Assembly: GCA_017467805.1 (NCBI GenBank)
Contig: JAFUKJ010000056.1
Span: 19,889 to 83,888, forward strand
From: Lachnospiraceae bacterium
GTDB taxonomy: Bacteria > Bacillota > Clostridia > Lachnospirales > Lachnospiraceae
Direction of reading: 5' to 3'
Length of the DNA stretch: 64,000 bases
The notes beneath the pieces are model-generated. The model ran no database searches. It was not told where the DNA came from and saw only the letters and a list, made by a program, of their open reading frames with translations. Position 1 is the stretch's first letter; the number at the start of each line of letters is the position of its first letter. Position numbers and translations under genes: made by a program. Below, one piece after another: positions 26,115-34,697 of this stretch.

Positions 26115-27944
26115 CTACTCCACTGTAACAGACTTTGCAAGATTTCTAGGCTGGTCCACATCCAATCCTCTGTAGGAAGATGTGTAATATGCCAGCAACT
26201 GTAAAATAATCGCAGCCGTAAACGGCGCAAATATATCATCACTTGCAGGAACTACCAAATGTTCATCACAGATACCATTCTCAATTGCGGCAGTATTTCC
26301 TTCCTTCGTAATCAGAATTACCATAGCGCCCCTCGCACGTACTTCCTTCACATTAGAAATCATCTTTGCAAATACATCCGCCTGAGTAGCAAGCGCGATT
26401 ACAGGTACTCCGCCTGTGATTAAAGATAATGTACCATGCTTTAACTCTCCTGCCGCATAGGCTTCTGAATGAATATAGGTAATCTCCTTCAGCTTAATGG
26501 AACCCTCACAGGACAATGCATAGTCCAGACTTCTTCCAATAAAGAACAAGTCCTGTGCAGGTGTCAGACGTTTACTGAGTTCTTTCATCTTATCCTTTTG
26601 CTCTAACACCTTCTCCATCAATTCTCCAACGCCATCCAGTCCCTTCATATATTCGGACACCTCTTGGGCACTTAATTTACCAGCCACGTAGGCGAAGCGA
26701 AATGCCAATAAATAAAATGCAGTCAACTGCGCAGTATATGCCTTTGTACTAGCTACTGCTATTTCGGGTCCCGCATGGGTATACAAAACATAATCCGATT
26801 CTCTGGCAATGGACGAGCCTTTTACATTGACAATCGAAAGCGTCTTTGCTCCTTTCTCCTTTGCAAGACGCAATGCAGCCAGCGTATCTGCTGTCTCTCC
26901 AGACTGAGAAACCAATATTACCAATGATTTCTCATCCAAAATCGGGTCCTCATAGCGAAACTCTGAAGCAACCTCTACACTTACGGGAATACGCAGCAGT
27001 CTTTCCATTAGAATCCTTCCCATCATTCCAGCGTGCATTGCTGTACCACATGCCGTGATAACAACACGATTTGTATCCCAAAATAACTCATCCGAAATTC
27101 CATCCTCAGAAAAATCAGGCAGAAGCTGCTCGCCCTTCTTCATTCGTGGAGCAAGTGTTCTACGAATTGCTTCTGGCTGTTCATGAATTTCTTTCAACAT
27201 ATAATGCTTAAAACCATTTTTCTGAGCTGCTGACATATCCCAATGAATACTTAACATGACAGGACTCACCACAGTACCATCCAGCTCCATTACTGTAATG
27301 GTATTTTTCGTAACCTTGGCTACCTGATACTCAGGAAGCACAAAATATTCCTTGGAATAACGAAGCAATGCAACCATATCTGAAGCCACTACAGAGCCTT
27401 CCTCAGAAGAGCAGCATACCAACGGGCTTCCCTTACGAATGCAATAAATAACATCCTTTTGGTCTGCAAACATAATACAGAAAGCATACGCACCTTCCAG
27501 TCTGTCCACCGCTCCACGCAATGCCGCTAAAGCATCTCCATGATATAAAGAATCCAACAGCATAGCCGCAATCTCTGTATCCGTCTGAGATGACGGCACT
27601 CTACCTGTTTCCTCCAGTTCCTTTGCTAACTCATGATAATTCTCAATAATTCCATTATGAATCAAGGTCACATTACCACACTGGTGAGGATGTGCATTTA
27701 CCTCCGACACACCGCCATGTGTTGCCCATCTGGTATGACCGATACCACAGCCAGACTCCATTCTTGACGGTAACTTATTCTCAAGTCCTGCTACCTTGCC
27801 TACAGACTTCACTACTTCGATGCCACGCTCTGTAAAACAGGCAATTCCTGCACTATCATAGCCGCGATATTCCAGCTCTGCCAGTCCCTTAATCAACTCC
27901 TGCTTTGCATCCAAATAACCACAAAAACCTATAATTCCACACAT
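26115..27944 (-). CDS. glmS: Glutamine--fructose-6-phosphate aminotransferase (isomerising)
   Basis: 609 residues. It makes glucosamine-6-phosphate from fructose-6-phosphate and glutamine. The N-terminal glutamine amidotransferase begins MCGIIGF, with Cys2 as nucleophile; two SIS domains follow (SQSGETADT; STKAYTAQ) and the C-terminus ends DQPRNLAKSVTVE, the usual form. GGAGAG precedes the ATG. Only 83 nt separate it from nagB, too short for a glmS ribozyme, which is absent; a strong hairpin fills that gap instead. Confidence 0.96.
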   Translation of the reverse strand: MCGIIGFCGYLDAKQELIKGLAELEYRGYDSAGIACFTERGIEVVKSVGKVAGLENKLPSRMESGCGIGHTRWATHGGVSEVNAHPHQCGNVTLIHNGIIENYHELAKELEETGRVPSSQTDTEIAAMLLDSLYHGDALAALRGAVDRLEGAYAFCIMFADQKDVIYCIRKGSPLVCCSSEEGSVVASDMVALLRYSKEYFVLPEYQVAKVTKNTITVMELDGTVVSPVMLSIHWDMSAAQKNGFKHYMLKEIHEQPEAIRRTLAPRMKKGEQLLPDFSEDGISDELFWDTNRVVITACGTAMHAGMMGRILMERLLRIPVSVEVASEFRYEDPILDEKSLVILVSQSGETADTLAALRLAKEKGAKTLSIVNVKGSSIARESDYVLYTHAGPEIAVASTKAYTAQLTAFYLLAFRFAYVAGKLSAQEVSEYMKGLDGVGELMEKVLEQKDKMKELSKRLTPAQDLFFIGRSLDYALSCEGSIKLKEITYIHSEAYAAGELKHGTLSLITGGVPVIALATQADVFAKMISNVKEVRARGAMVILITKEGNTAAIENGICDEHLVVPASDDIFAPFTAAIILQLLAYYTSSYRGLDVDQPRNLAKSVTVE

Positions 27945-27969
27945 AATTATTCTCTCCTTATTCGCACAA

Positions 27970-28003
27970 AGAGGTTGACTTGAGCCCTCTCAAGCCAACC
28001 TCT
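27970..28003 (-). terminator. Intercistronic hairpin between nagB and glmS
   Basis: 15-bp stem (27970-27984, 27989-28003) with one mismatch and a 4-nt loop. The T-run after it is weak. Only 25 nt lie between the stem and glmS, so glmS must be expressed by read-through; the hairpin may act as attenuator or RNA stabiliser. Confidence 0.6.
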
Positions 28004-28027
28004 TCGTTGGTAAAATTTTATTCTATT

Positions 28028-28738
28028 TTAGTTCTCACTATAAATTACTGTTAAATCAGGGTGAAGCTGTAAGATAGAAGCTGGAACCTCTGGAGTAATA
28101 GGACCAAAGAATGCCTTCTCCACGATATCCTTCTTATTCTTACCATTCGCAATTAAAAGTACCTTCTTAGCACTCATAATACCGCCCATACCCATTGTAA
28201 CTGCCTTTCTTGGCACATCTGCTTCAGATGCAAAGAAACGTGCATTTGCTTCGATTGTTGAAGGGTCAAGCTCTACTACATGAGTAGCCTTCTCAAAATA
28301 AGTATCAGGCTCGTTGAAACCGATATGTCCATCAAGACCAATACCAAGTAACTGAAGGTCAATACCACCTGACTGCTGAATCAATGCATCATATGCTTCA
28401 CATTCCTTCTGAAGGTCTGCTGCACAGCCGTTAGGAACGTTAGTCTTAGTAATATCAATATTAATCTTTGTAAAAAGGTTCGTGTTCATAAAGTAACGAT
28501 AGCTCTGGTCATTGCTTCCATCCAAGCCAACATACTCATCCAAGTTAATAGATGAAACCTTAGAAAAATCAACCTCGCCCTTTGCACACTTCTCTACAAT
28601 CTTCTCATATGTTCCAAGTGGTGAAGAACCTGTTGCCAAGCCCAATACACTATTAGGCTTTAATACTACCTGTGCACAAATCATTGCAGCTGCCTTGCAG
28701 CTAAGCTCATCGTAATTGTTTACCTTAATAAAATTCAT
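28028..28738 (-). CDS. nagB: Glucosamine-6-phosphate deaminase
   Basis: 236 residues, the short Gram-positive form. It converts glucosamine-6-phosphate to fructose-6-phosphate and ammonia, opposite to GlmS. GLATGSSPLGTYE, SSINLDEYVGL and LGIGLDGHIGFNEP carry the catalytic Asp and His. AGGAGG precedes the ATG. It lies in the same unit as glmS, a futile-cycle pair that needs control. Confidence 0.95.
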   Translation of the reverse strand: MNFIKVNNYDELSCKAAAMICAQVVLKPNSVLGLATGSSPLGTYEKIVEKCAKGEVDFSKVSSINLDEYVGLDGSNDQSYRYFMNTNLFTKINIDITKTNVPNGCAADLQKECEAYDALIQQSGGIDLQLLGIGLDGHIGFNEPDTYFEKATHVVELDPSTIEANARFFASEADVPRKAVTMGMGGIMSAKKVLLIANGKNKKDIVEKAFFGPITPEVPASILQLHPDLTVIYSEN

Positions 28739-28769
28739 ATTAATTCCTCCTTGTTTTTCGAAGAAAAAT

Positions 28770-28791
28770 GCCTGCCCGCTTATGCAGGCAG
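28770..28791 (-). terminator. Terminator-like hairpin between the acetyltransferase and nagB
   Basis: 7-bp GC-rich stem TGCCTGC/GCAGGCA, 8-nt loop, then TTTTT on the minus strand. Only 31 nt separate it from nagB, leaving no room for another promoter, so it probably acts as an attenuator. Confidence 0.7.
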
Positions 28792-28842
28792 AGGAATTTT
28801 TTCTCCTTGTATTTTAAAATTTTCTTTTGTTCTCAAGTATTA

Positions 28843-29505
28843 TTATACTCTCTCTACTACTGTCTTGGCATCCTTCACAATGCAGTTTGCAGGATATACA
28901 CCGCGAAGTGCAGTTAACGGATATACAGAAGTATTCTTACCAATCACTGTACCTGGATTAATAACAGAGCCACATCCAACATCTGCACCATCTGCTAAAA
29001 TACCGCCAATCTTTCTAAGTCCTGTCTCATAATCCTCATCACCGTGAATTACTACTGGCTTACCATCAGACTTTAAATTAGAGCAGATAGTACCAGCACC
29101 CGTATGCGCCTTGTTACCTAATACAGAATCACCAACATAGTTATAATGAGGAATCTGTACCTTATCCAGTAATACGCAATTCTTCAACTCAGAGGAATTA
29201 CCAATCACGCAGCCCTCTCCTGTAATTACACTACCACGAATAAATGCACCAGGACGCACCTCTGTATTAGAACCAATAATGGCAGGTGCCTCAATCGTAG
29301 CAGTAGGATAAATCTTTACATTCTCACCTACCAATACACCGTCTGCAATCAAAGTATAGCCAGGTATTCCCTTTTCAATCAAATCTAAAATATAGCCCTT
29401 AATCTTTGGAAGCATTTCCCATGGATACTCACTCTCTTCAAACAATGCCACAAGATACTCAGGCTGTGACGCATAAAGCTCCTTTGTCTTTACTAACTTA
29501 TTCAA
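28843..29505 (-). CDS. Left-handed beta-helix acyltransferase, GlmU C-domain-like (probable glucosamine-1-phosphate N-acetyltransferase)
   Basis: 220 residues from the TTG at 29505, chosen because AAGGAGG (29514-29520) lies 8 nt upstream; the TTG at 29526 would include that Shine-Dalgarno. A helical N-terminus (1-65) precedes a hexapeptide-repeat helix (about 75-210) with IPHYNYVGDS and AGTICSNLKSDGK, closely like the acetyltransferase half of GlmU. The uridylyltransferase half is missing. It would convert GlcN-1-P to GlcNAc-1-P, the step after the mutase whose gene it overlaps by 8 nt. Confidence 0.78.
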   Translation of the reverse strand: MNKLVKTKELYASQPEYLVALFEESEYPWEMLPKIKGYILDLIEKGIPGYTLIADGVLVGENVKIYPTATIEAPAIIGSNTEVRPGAFIRGSVITGEGCVIGNSSELKNCVLLDKVQIPHYNYVGDSVLGNKAHTGAGTICSNLKSDGKPVVIHGDEDYETGLRKIGGILADGADVGCGSVINPGTVIGKNTSVYPLTALRGVYPANCIVKDAKTVVERV

Positions 29506-31120
29506 CGCAATGTCCTCCTTCCACAATCGCTTTCACTATCATTTCTACATATTCCATACACTTTTCCTGTGTTTCACTTTCTACCATAACGCGAATCACT
29601 GGCTCTGTACCACTCTGTCTAAGAAGTGCTCTACCCTTCTTATTAATGAGCTTCTCTACCTCATCCTTTGCCTTCAATACATTCGCATCTGCCAATACTG
29701 CTGCCTTATCCTTAACTCTTACATTCTGTAAATACTGAGGATAAAGCTTAATCGGCTCGGCAAGCTTTGCCAAAGAGGTCTTAGAATCGCAAATCTCCTC
29801 TGCAAGCATAATCGCTGTTAAAATACCGTCTCCAGTAGTTGCATACTTTCTCATAATAATATGGCCTGACTGCTCACCACCGATAGCATAGTTATTATTC
29901 TGCATGCACTCATAAACAAAACGGTCACCAACCTTCGTCTGAACGCATTTGATACCTATCTCCTCAAGACTTGCAACAAAGCCACTGTTGGACATAATCG
30001 TAGTTACTACTGTGTTATCCTCCAATGTACCTCTCATCTTCAATCTCTTACCGAGAATGTAAATCATAGCATCACCGTCTACCTCATTACCATTCTCATC
30101 TACAGCGATACAACGGTCTGCATCACCATCAAAAGCAAAGCCAAGGTCTAGATGCTTCTCTTTTACAAGCTTCTTCAATGGTTCAATATGAGTAGAACCG
30201 CAGCCCTCATTGCAGTTCAGTCCATCAGGCTCATCACCAATCACATAAATCTGAGCACCAAGCGCACTGAATACCGCTCCCGCAATATTCCATGAAGCAC
30301 CATTTGCACAATCAAGACCAATTCTCAAATTCTTATAGGAATTAGAAGCCAAAGAAATCAAATATCCGATATAGCGGTTTCTTCCTGCTGAGTAATCATG
30401 GATGCAGCCAATCTTAGACTTCTGAGCTAACGGTAAATCATCTCCCGTAACACCAAGTGTCTTCAAATCGCCATCAATATATGCCTCAATCAGGGCAGTT
30501 GTCTCGTCATCCAGCTTCTCACCGTATGCATTGATTACCTTAATACCGTTATCGTAATAAGGATTGTGAGATGCTGTAATCATGATACCACAGTCAAACT
30601 CATCCTTACGGGTTACATAGGAAACACCTGGGGTAGTAATAACATGAAGCATATAAGCATCTGCACCACTGGCTGTAATACCTGCAACGATAGAGTACTC
30701 TAACATATAGCTGGAACGTCTAGTATCCTTACCTATGACAATACGCGGACGGTAGCCTGGCTTTGTACAGCCTGAAAGCTTAGAAGAATAATACCAGCCA
30801 AGGAATCTTCCTACACGATACGCCTGCATAGAGGTCAGAGTAACATTTGCCTCTCCACGGAAGCCATCTGTGCCAAAGTACTTATTCACTCTCGGTTCAT
30901 TCGCCGATGTACGGTTAATCTCTATCTTATCCAGTAAAAGTTCATCTGTTGATACACTAAAAATCTCTGCAAGCTGTAACACCTTATCAATCTGCGGAAG
31001 TGCCTGATCCATCTCCCACTTAGAAATGGACTGTCTGGAAACACCAAGTGTCTCTGCCAGCTGCTCCTGAGAAATGTCAGCGGCATTTCTTAACTGTATG
31101 ATTTTCTGTCCGATTGTCAT
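29498..31120 (-). CDS. glmM: Phosphoglucosamine mutase with fused N-terminal XRE-type helix-turn-helix
   Basis: 540 residues in one uninterrupted frame. Residues 1-66 are a Cro/CI-type DNA-binding domain (ISQEQLAETLGVSRQSISKW is the helix-turn-helix). A short linker leads to a complete phosphohexomutase from about 79: FGTDGFRGE, catalytic Ser184 in TASHNP, metal loop DGDADR (331-336), GGEQSGH and the phosphate-binding RQSGTEPVIR. No start codon lies at the domain joint, and AAGGAG precedes the ATG of the fused form, so the fusion looks real. It converts GlcN-6-P to GlcN-1-P. The DNA-binding part suggests it also controls this amino-sugar operon. PgcA/ManB specificity cannot be wholly excluded, but the neighbours favour GlmM. 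Confidence 0.92.
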   Translation of the reverse strand: MTIGQKIIQLRNAADISQEQLAETLGVSRQSISKWEMDQALPQIDKVLQLAEIFSVSTDELLLDKIEINRTSANEPRVNKYFGTDGFRGEANVTLTSMQAYRVGRFLGWYYSSKLSGCTKPGYRPRIVIGKDTRRSSYMLEYSIVAGITASGADAYMLHVITTPGVSYVTRKDEFDCGIMITASHNPYYDNGIKVINAYGEKLDDETTALIEAYIDGDLKTLGVTGDDLPLAQKSKIGCIHDYSAGRNRYIGYLISLASNSYKNLRIGLDCANGASWNIAGAVFSALGAQIYVIGDEPDGLNCNEGCGSTHIEPLKKLVKEKHLDLGFAFDGDADRCIAVDENGNEVDGDAMIYILGKRLKMRGTLEDNTVVTTIMSNSGFVASLEEIGIKCVQTKVGDRFVYECMQNNNYAIGGEQSGHIIMRKYATTGDGILTAIMLAEEICDSKTSLAKLAEPIKLYPQYLQNVRVKDKAAVLADANVLKAKDEVEKLINKKGRALLRQSGTEPVIRVMVESETQEKCMEYVEMIVKAIVEGGHCVE

Positions 31121-31143
31121 ATGCGCTCTCCTTCATTTACAAT

Positions 31144-31155
31144 ATACTACTGTAT
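31144..31155. promoter_or_regulatory. Small dyad in the glmM-fusion leader
   Basis: ATAC-N4-GTAT between the promoter and the start codon. Such dyads are common XRE operators; a possible autoregulatory site, by inference. Confidence 0.3.
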
Positions 31156-31165
31156 TATGTAATTA

Positions 31166-31194
31166 ATTATAACAACACACATATACCCTTTCAA
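31166..31194 (-). promoter_or_regulatory. Promoter of the glmM-fusion operon
   Basis: TTGAAA (-35, 31189-31194), 17-bp spacer, TATAAT (-10, 31166-31171). A second perfect dyad, GCAACT-GCA-AGTTGC (31217-31231), lies 22 bp upstream. Confidence 0.7.
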
Positions 31195-31314
31195 GCAACT
31201 TTACTCCTCTTTTTTCGCAACTGCAAGTTGCATTTTTCGTTTTTTTAGTCATTTTGCGCTGTTGAAAACTTGATTTTTTAAAAAAATAGGCTTTTTTTGT
31301 AAAGTTCAATTTAC

Positions 31315-31355
31315 AAAAAGCTCGTATTTTATGTTTCATAAAATACGAGCTTTTT
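31315..31355 (-). terminator. Terminator after the cytidylate-kinase-like gene
   Basis: 19-bp perfect stem (31315-31333, 31337-31355) with A and T tracts at its ends. A second A/T-rich hairpin lies beside it (about 31291-31320). Able to work in both directions. Confidence 0.85.
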
Positions 31356-31366
31356 ATCTCATCGAT

Positions 31367-31969
31367 TTACTTCTTCATCATTCCCGCAAGTACATCTACA
31401 CAACAATCCAATCCCAAACTACCACTATCCAGACATATATCAAAGTGCTCAATATCGCCCCATTTCCAGCCTGTATGTGTGTTATAGAAATCACTACGTC
31501 TCTTATCAGCCTTACGCAGGAAATAATCAGCATCATCTTTTGCAATTTTCTCTGTTTCAATCGCACGATTTAAACGATACTGCTTGTCCGCACGCACAAA
31601 TACCTTTAAGCAGTCAGGTCTGTCTCGCAAAATATAAGATGCACATCTTCCAACGATAACACAATCCTGCTTTTCCACAATCTCTTCTATAATCTTTTTC
31701 TCTTCGAGAAAGATTCTCTCTGCCAATGAAAGATTGGTCTTTCCCTTCTGACTTCCGCCAAGTACTGTCTGAGAAAGATTGAAAATGCTGCTTCCAGGTG
31801 CTGTCTCTTCAAGCTGCTCCACATAGATTGCAGGAATTTCAAGCCTTTTTGCTACTTCTACCAGAAGGCTTCTGTCATACAAGGCAATCCCCAGCTTCTT
31901 AGCTACACGTTTACCGATTTCATTACCACCACTTGCAAACTCTCGTTCCATTGTAATAATCTTATACAT
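31367..31969 (-). CDS. Cytidylate-kinase-like family protein
   Basis: 200 residues. The N-terminus reads IITMEREFASGGNEIGKRVA, the P-loop-like region of the Cytidylate_kin2 family. VIVGRCASYIL and DKRRSDFYNTHTGWKWGD are conserved family segments. The lid and nucleotide-binding parts are intact but the true substrate is unknown; these proteins are distinct from Cmk. GGAGAG precedes the ATG. Monocistronic with its own terminator. Confidence 0.8.
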   Translation of the reverse strand: MYKIITMEREFASGGNEIGKRVAKKLGIALYDRSLLVEVAKRLEIPAIYVEQLEETAPGSSIFNLSQTVLGGSQKGKTNLSLAERIFLEEKKIIEEIVEKQDCVIVGRCASYILRDRPDCLKVFVRADKQYRLNRAIETEKIAKDDADYFLRKADKRRSDFYNTHTGWKWGDIEHFDICLDSGSLGLDCCVDVLAGMMKK

Positions 31970-32115
31970 ACTGCTCTCTCCTTTCCATAACCATGCTTAA
32001 ATATCTATTTGTATGCGTCGTTTATTTTCCGACTATTTATTATATTTTAGCACAATTATGTTTTGAAGTATATATTCTGAATTCACAAAGAATGTTTCAT
32101 CAAGTAGAGGCTCTC

Positions 32116-33462
32116 TTATGCATTGAGACTCTGCATCCATATTCTCTTTTTAAATACAATCACTGCAATTAACAGTCTTACTGCTTCCTCTAAAGACAGA
32201 ATAAAATAAACGTAATATATTGGCAATTCAAACACAAAGGCTGAAAGCAGACCTAACGGTACTCCTAATCCCCATGTTCCAATCATATCTATCCACATTA
32301 CAAGCTTGGTCTTTCCTCCGCTTCGAATAACTCCACCTGCAAGTATCATATTTAACACCTTTACAGGCGAAATAACTGCAAAAGCAATCAGAACATTCGC
32401 CGCCATTTCTTTCACGGTATCCTCTACTACATAGATATCAACATAGGCATAGCGCAAGGCTATTAGGCAAACCGATAAGCAAAGGGAACCTAAAAGACCA
32501 TATTTTACAAGCTTCTTTGCATTCTGGTATGCTTCCTCATATTCTTCTTTACCTAATGACTTTCCTATCAAAATTCCTGCTGCCTGAGAAAGTCCACTTA
32601 ATGCGCCAATCATCAGACCTTGAATCGGATTCGTTAATGTCATTGCAGCACAGGCCTGTGTTCCCATATGTCCATATATAGATGCGTATACATTTTCTCC
32701 AAGGCTCCACAGGAATTCATTAATCAAAATCGGAAGCAGCATTACAAAAAACTGACCATATCCTGCCTTACCAAGCTTTAAGGAGAATGTAAAAGCTCTA
32801 TTCTTTGCTCTACATAAGTAAATAAACGCAATTAGCATAATTGCCAGATTGACTATCTGGGAAATAGCAGTTGCAATCGCTGCTCCTTCTACTCCCATCG
32901 CCTCGTAACCTAATTTCCCAAAAATAAGTATGTAGTTTAAAACCGTGTTCACAACAGCCGCCGCAATGCTTGCATATAGAGGTAGTGATGCCTTTTCCAT
33001 GCAACGAAGCATAGTAGACAGTAAGGTTGCTAATGCCACTGGAATAAAGGTTACTGCTAAAATTCTCAAATAAACAGCTGCCACCTGACAGGTTCCCGCA
33101 TCTTTTGAATAAATCCTCATTATACTTTCAGGAAACAGGCTGCATAATAATGTAAAAATCACTGCCAAAATCAATGCCACAACTGTATTTACAGAAAAGC
33201 TCCTATCTACTCCCTTATTATCCTGTTTTCCCATATACTGCGCAATCATAATACCTGCTACCGTCGCAATCGCTGATACCAGCACCGAGAAAATGGAAAA
33301 AAACTTTCCTGCCAATCCAATTGCCGCAATGCTTTCACTACCTAATTGTCCTATCATAATCTGGTCTATCATGCTAAAGGATGACTGTAGCATACATTGA
33401 AGCATGACAGGAATTGCTATATTACAAACTGATTTTAAAAATGTATTCTTTTCTTTTCTCAT
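32116..33462 (-). CDS. MATE-family multidrug/sodium efflux protein
   Basis: 448 residues with about twelve predicted helices in two repeats; MIDQIMIGQLGSESIAAIG in the first repeat and the matching stretch in the second are typical of MATE transporters. These export cationic drugs using sodium or proton gradients. GGGGAG precedes the ATG, 4 nt after the LacI-type regulator stop, so the two are co-transcribed and expression should respond to the regulator's ligand. Confidence 0.92.
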   Translation of the reverse strand: MRKEKNTFLKSVCNIAIPVMLQCMLQSSFSMIDQIMIGQLGSESIAAIGLAGKFFSIFSVLVSAIATVAGIMIAQYMGKQDNKGVDRSFSVNTVVALILAVIFTLLCSLFPESIMRIYSKDAGTCQVAAVYLRILAVTFIPVALATLLSTMLRCMEKASLPLYASIAAAVVNTVLNYILIFGKLGYEAMGVEGAAIATAISQIVNLAIMLIAFIYLCRAKNRAFTFSLKLGKAGYGQFFVMLLPILINEFLWSLGENVYASIYGHMGTQACAAMTLTNPIQGLMIGALSGLSQAAGILIGKSLGKEEYEEAYQNAKKLVKYGLLGSLCLSVCLIALRYAYVDIYVVEDTVKEMAANVLIAFAVISPVKVLNMILAGGVIRSGGKTKLVMWIDMIGTWGLGVPLGLLSAFVFELPIYYVYFILSLEEAVRLLIAVIVFKKRIWMQSLNA

Positions 33463-33466
33463 ATAT

Positions 33467-34483
33467 TTATTTCTCCCCGTTATATTCTGCTGTACTGTTT
33501 CTTTTTACCAGCACAACTGATAATTTTTTTTGAAGCACCACTACTTCTTTCTGCTTTAGAGCCTTTAACATAGCTATTGCCTCCCTTGCCCGCTCCTTTC
33601 CGTCCTGATGGACGGATGTCAGGCTTGGAACCACCTGCTCACATATCGGATTGTCATCAAATCCAGCAATAGAAATGTCCTCTGGCACTCGGATTCCCCG
33701 TTCCATAAGAAACTGCATGAAATCTATTGCATAATAATCAGATGCCGCAAAAGCTACAGAATATCTGGATATTTGGTCAAATCGTTCTTCATAAAAGCGA
33801 TATCTATCCTGCTTTTGCATCGGAATTATCCATATATCTGTACCCTCTTTGCCAAAGCCTTCACAAAACCCCTGATAACGTTCTAAATCCACACATATCG
33901 CATTGTCTGAAAGATATAGTGCCTTCTGATGACCAAGCTCTTTCATATACCTGCCAACCTGCAATCCGCCATCAAAATTATCAATAATCAGATTGCAAAT
34001 CCGACCTTCATTTTCAAAATATCCATCATATACTACAAACGGGACTCGCATATGGTTTCGCAAATCATCATATTCATCTTCACAAAATCCGATAATAACC
34101 ATTCCCTCTAAGTTCCACATAGACGCAAACTTGACAATATCATTCAGCTTGGTCGTCGTCTTTACCATCATGAAGTAACCTGCCTGCTCAATCTCTATCG
34201 ACAAGTGATTCAGTGCCGAAGCAATGTATGGGTCCTCGAGTACATGACCTTCATATTTTTCGTGATTATTTATTACAACACCTATGATTCTTGAGTCATT
34301 CTGCGCCAGCAGGATTCCTGCCATGCTCGGAATATATTGCTTTTCCTCTAACAGCTTTTGTACTCTTTTTACTGTTTCATCCGAAATCTTCTTCGTCTTT
34401 CCGTGAATTACATTGGATACAGTAGCCGTACTAACCCCTAACTCCTCTGCGATGTCTACTATTCGAACTCTCTGATTTTCCAT
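33467..34483 (-). CDS. LacI-family transcriptional regulator
   Basis: 338 residues from the ATG at 34483, which has GGAGGAGG 8 nt upstream. An in-frame ATG at 34525 lies upstream of the predicted -10, so it cannot be the start. The N-terminal helix-turn-helix is VRIVDIAEELGVSTATVSNVIHGK with hinge LLEEKQYIPSMAGILLAQ; a periplasmic-binding-like effector domain follows (RIIGVVINNHE; SIAGFDDNPICEQVVPSLTSV). The ligand is not readable; LacI control of a MATE pump is less usual than TetR or MarR. Confidence 0.92.
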   Translation of the reverse strand: MENQRVRIVDIAEELGVSTATVSNVIHGKTKKISDETVKRVQKLLEEKQYIPSMAGILLAQNDSRIIGVVINNHEKYEGHVLEDPYIASALNHLSIEIEQAGYFMMVKTTTKLNDIVKFASMWNLEGMVIIGFCEDEYDDLRNHMRVPFVVYDGYFENEGRICNLIIDNFDGGLQVGRYMKELGHQKALYLSDNAICVDLERYQGFCEGFGKEGTDIWIIPMQKQDRYRFYEERFDQISRYSVAFAASDYYAIDFMQFLMERGIRVPEDISIAGFDDNPICEQVVPSLTSVHQDGKERAREAIAMLKALKQKEVVVLQKKLSVVLVKRNSTAEYNGEK

Positions 34484-34510
34484 CTTTTCATCCTCCTCCA
34501 TCACGAGTTC

Positions 34511-34558
34511 AGTATAGTTCCGCAACCCACATTTTACAATAGGTTAAACGCGTAACCT
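34511..34558 (-). promoter_or_regulatory. Promoter and LacI-type operator
   Basis: TTGTAA (34534-34539), 17-bp spacer, TATACT (34511-34516). The dyad AGGTTAAACGCGTAACCT (34541-34558), with 6-bp arms and the central CG of LacI operators, abuts the -35 and fits autorepression. Confidence 0.7.
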
Positions 34559-34618
34559 CAGACAAAAAAAGAAAGCAGATATTGGGCAGATTTACTAATG
34601 TTAGGAGGATAAAAAAGG

Positions 34619-34640
34619 CTTTCCGATTATGATCGGAAAG
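34619..34640 (-). terminator. Terminator after abiEii (distal hairpin)
   Basis: 9-bp perfect stem CTTTCCGAT/ATCGGAAAG, 4-nt loop, followed by CCTTTTTT on the minus strand. Confidence 0.8.
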
Positions 34641-34642
34641 AA

Positions 34643-34682
34643 GGGGGCTGTGAAAAATGATTTCTCATTTTTCACAGCCCCC
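34643..34682 (-). terminator. Terminator hairpin directly after abiEii
   Basis: 18-bp perfect stem (34643-34660, 34665-34682), 4-nt loop. The stem ends next to the second hairpin and closes the abiE operon. Confidence 0.75.
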
Positions 34683-34697
34683 TGATATTTGTATTAT

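Noticed and set aside
27945-28027. Possible glmS ribozyme
   Set aside because: The gap is only 83 nt and filled by one simple hairpin; the ribozyme needs about 150 nt and a conserved core that is absent.
31261-31360. A/T-rich inverted repeats that could mark a mobile element or small RNA
   Set aside because: The paired hairpins are explained as terminators of the cytidylate-kinase-like gene; no transposase or target duplication.
34560-34690. Two adjacent perfect hairpins that might be a REP-like repeat
   Set aside because: No second copy in the window; their place after abiEii and the T-run fit terminators.
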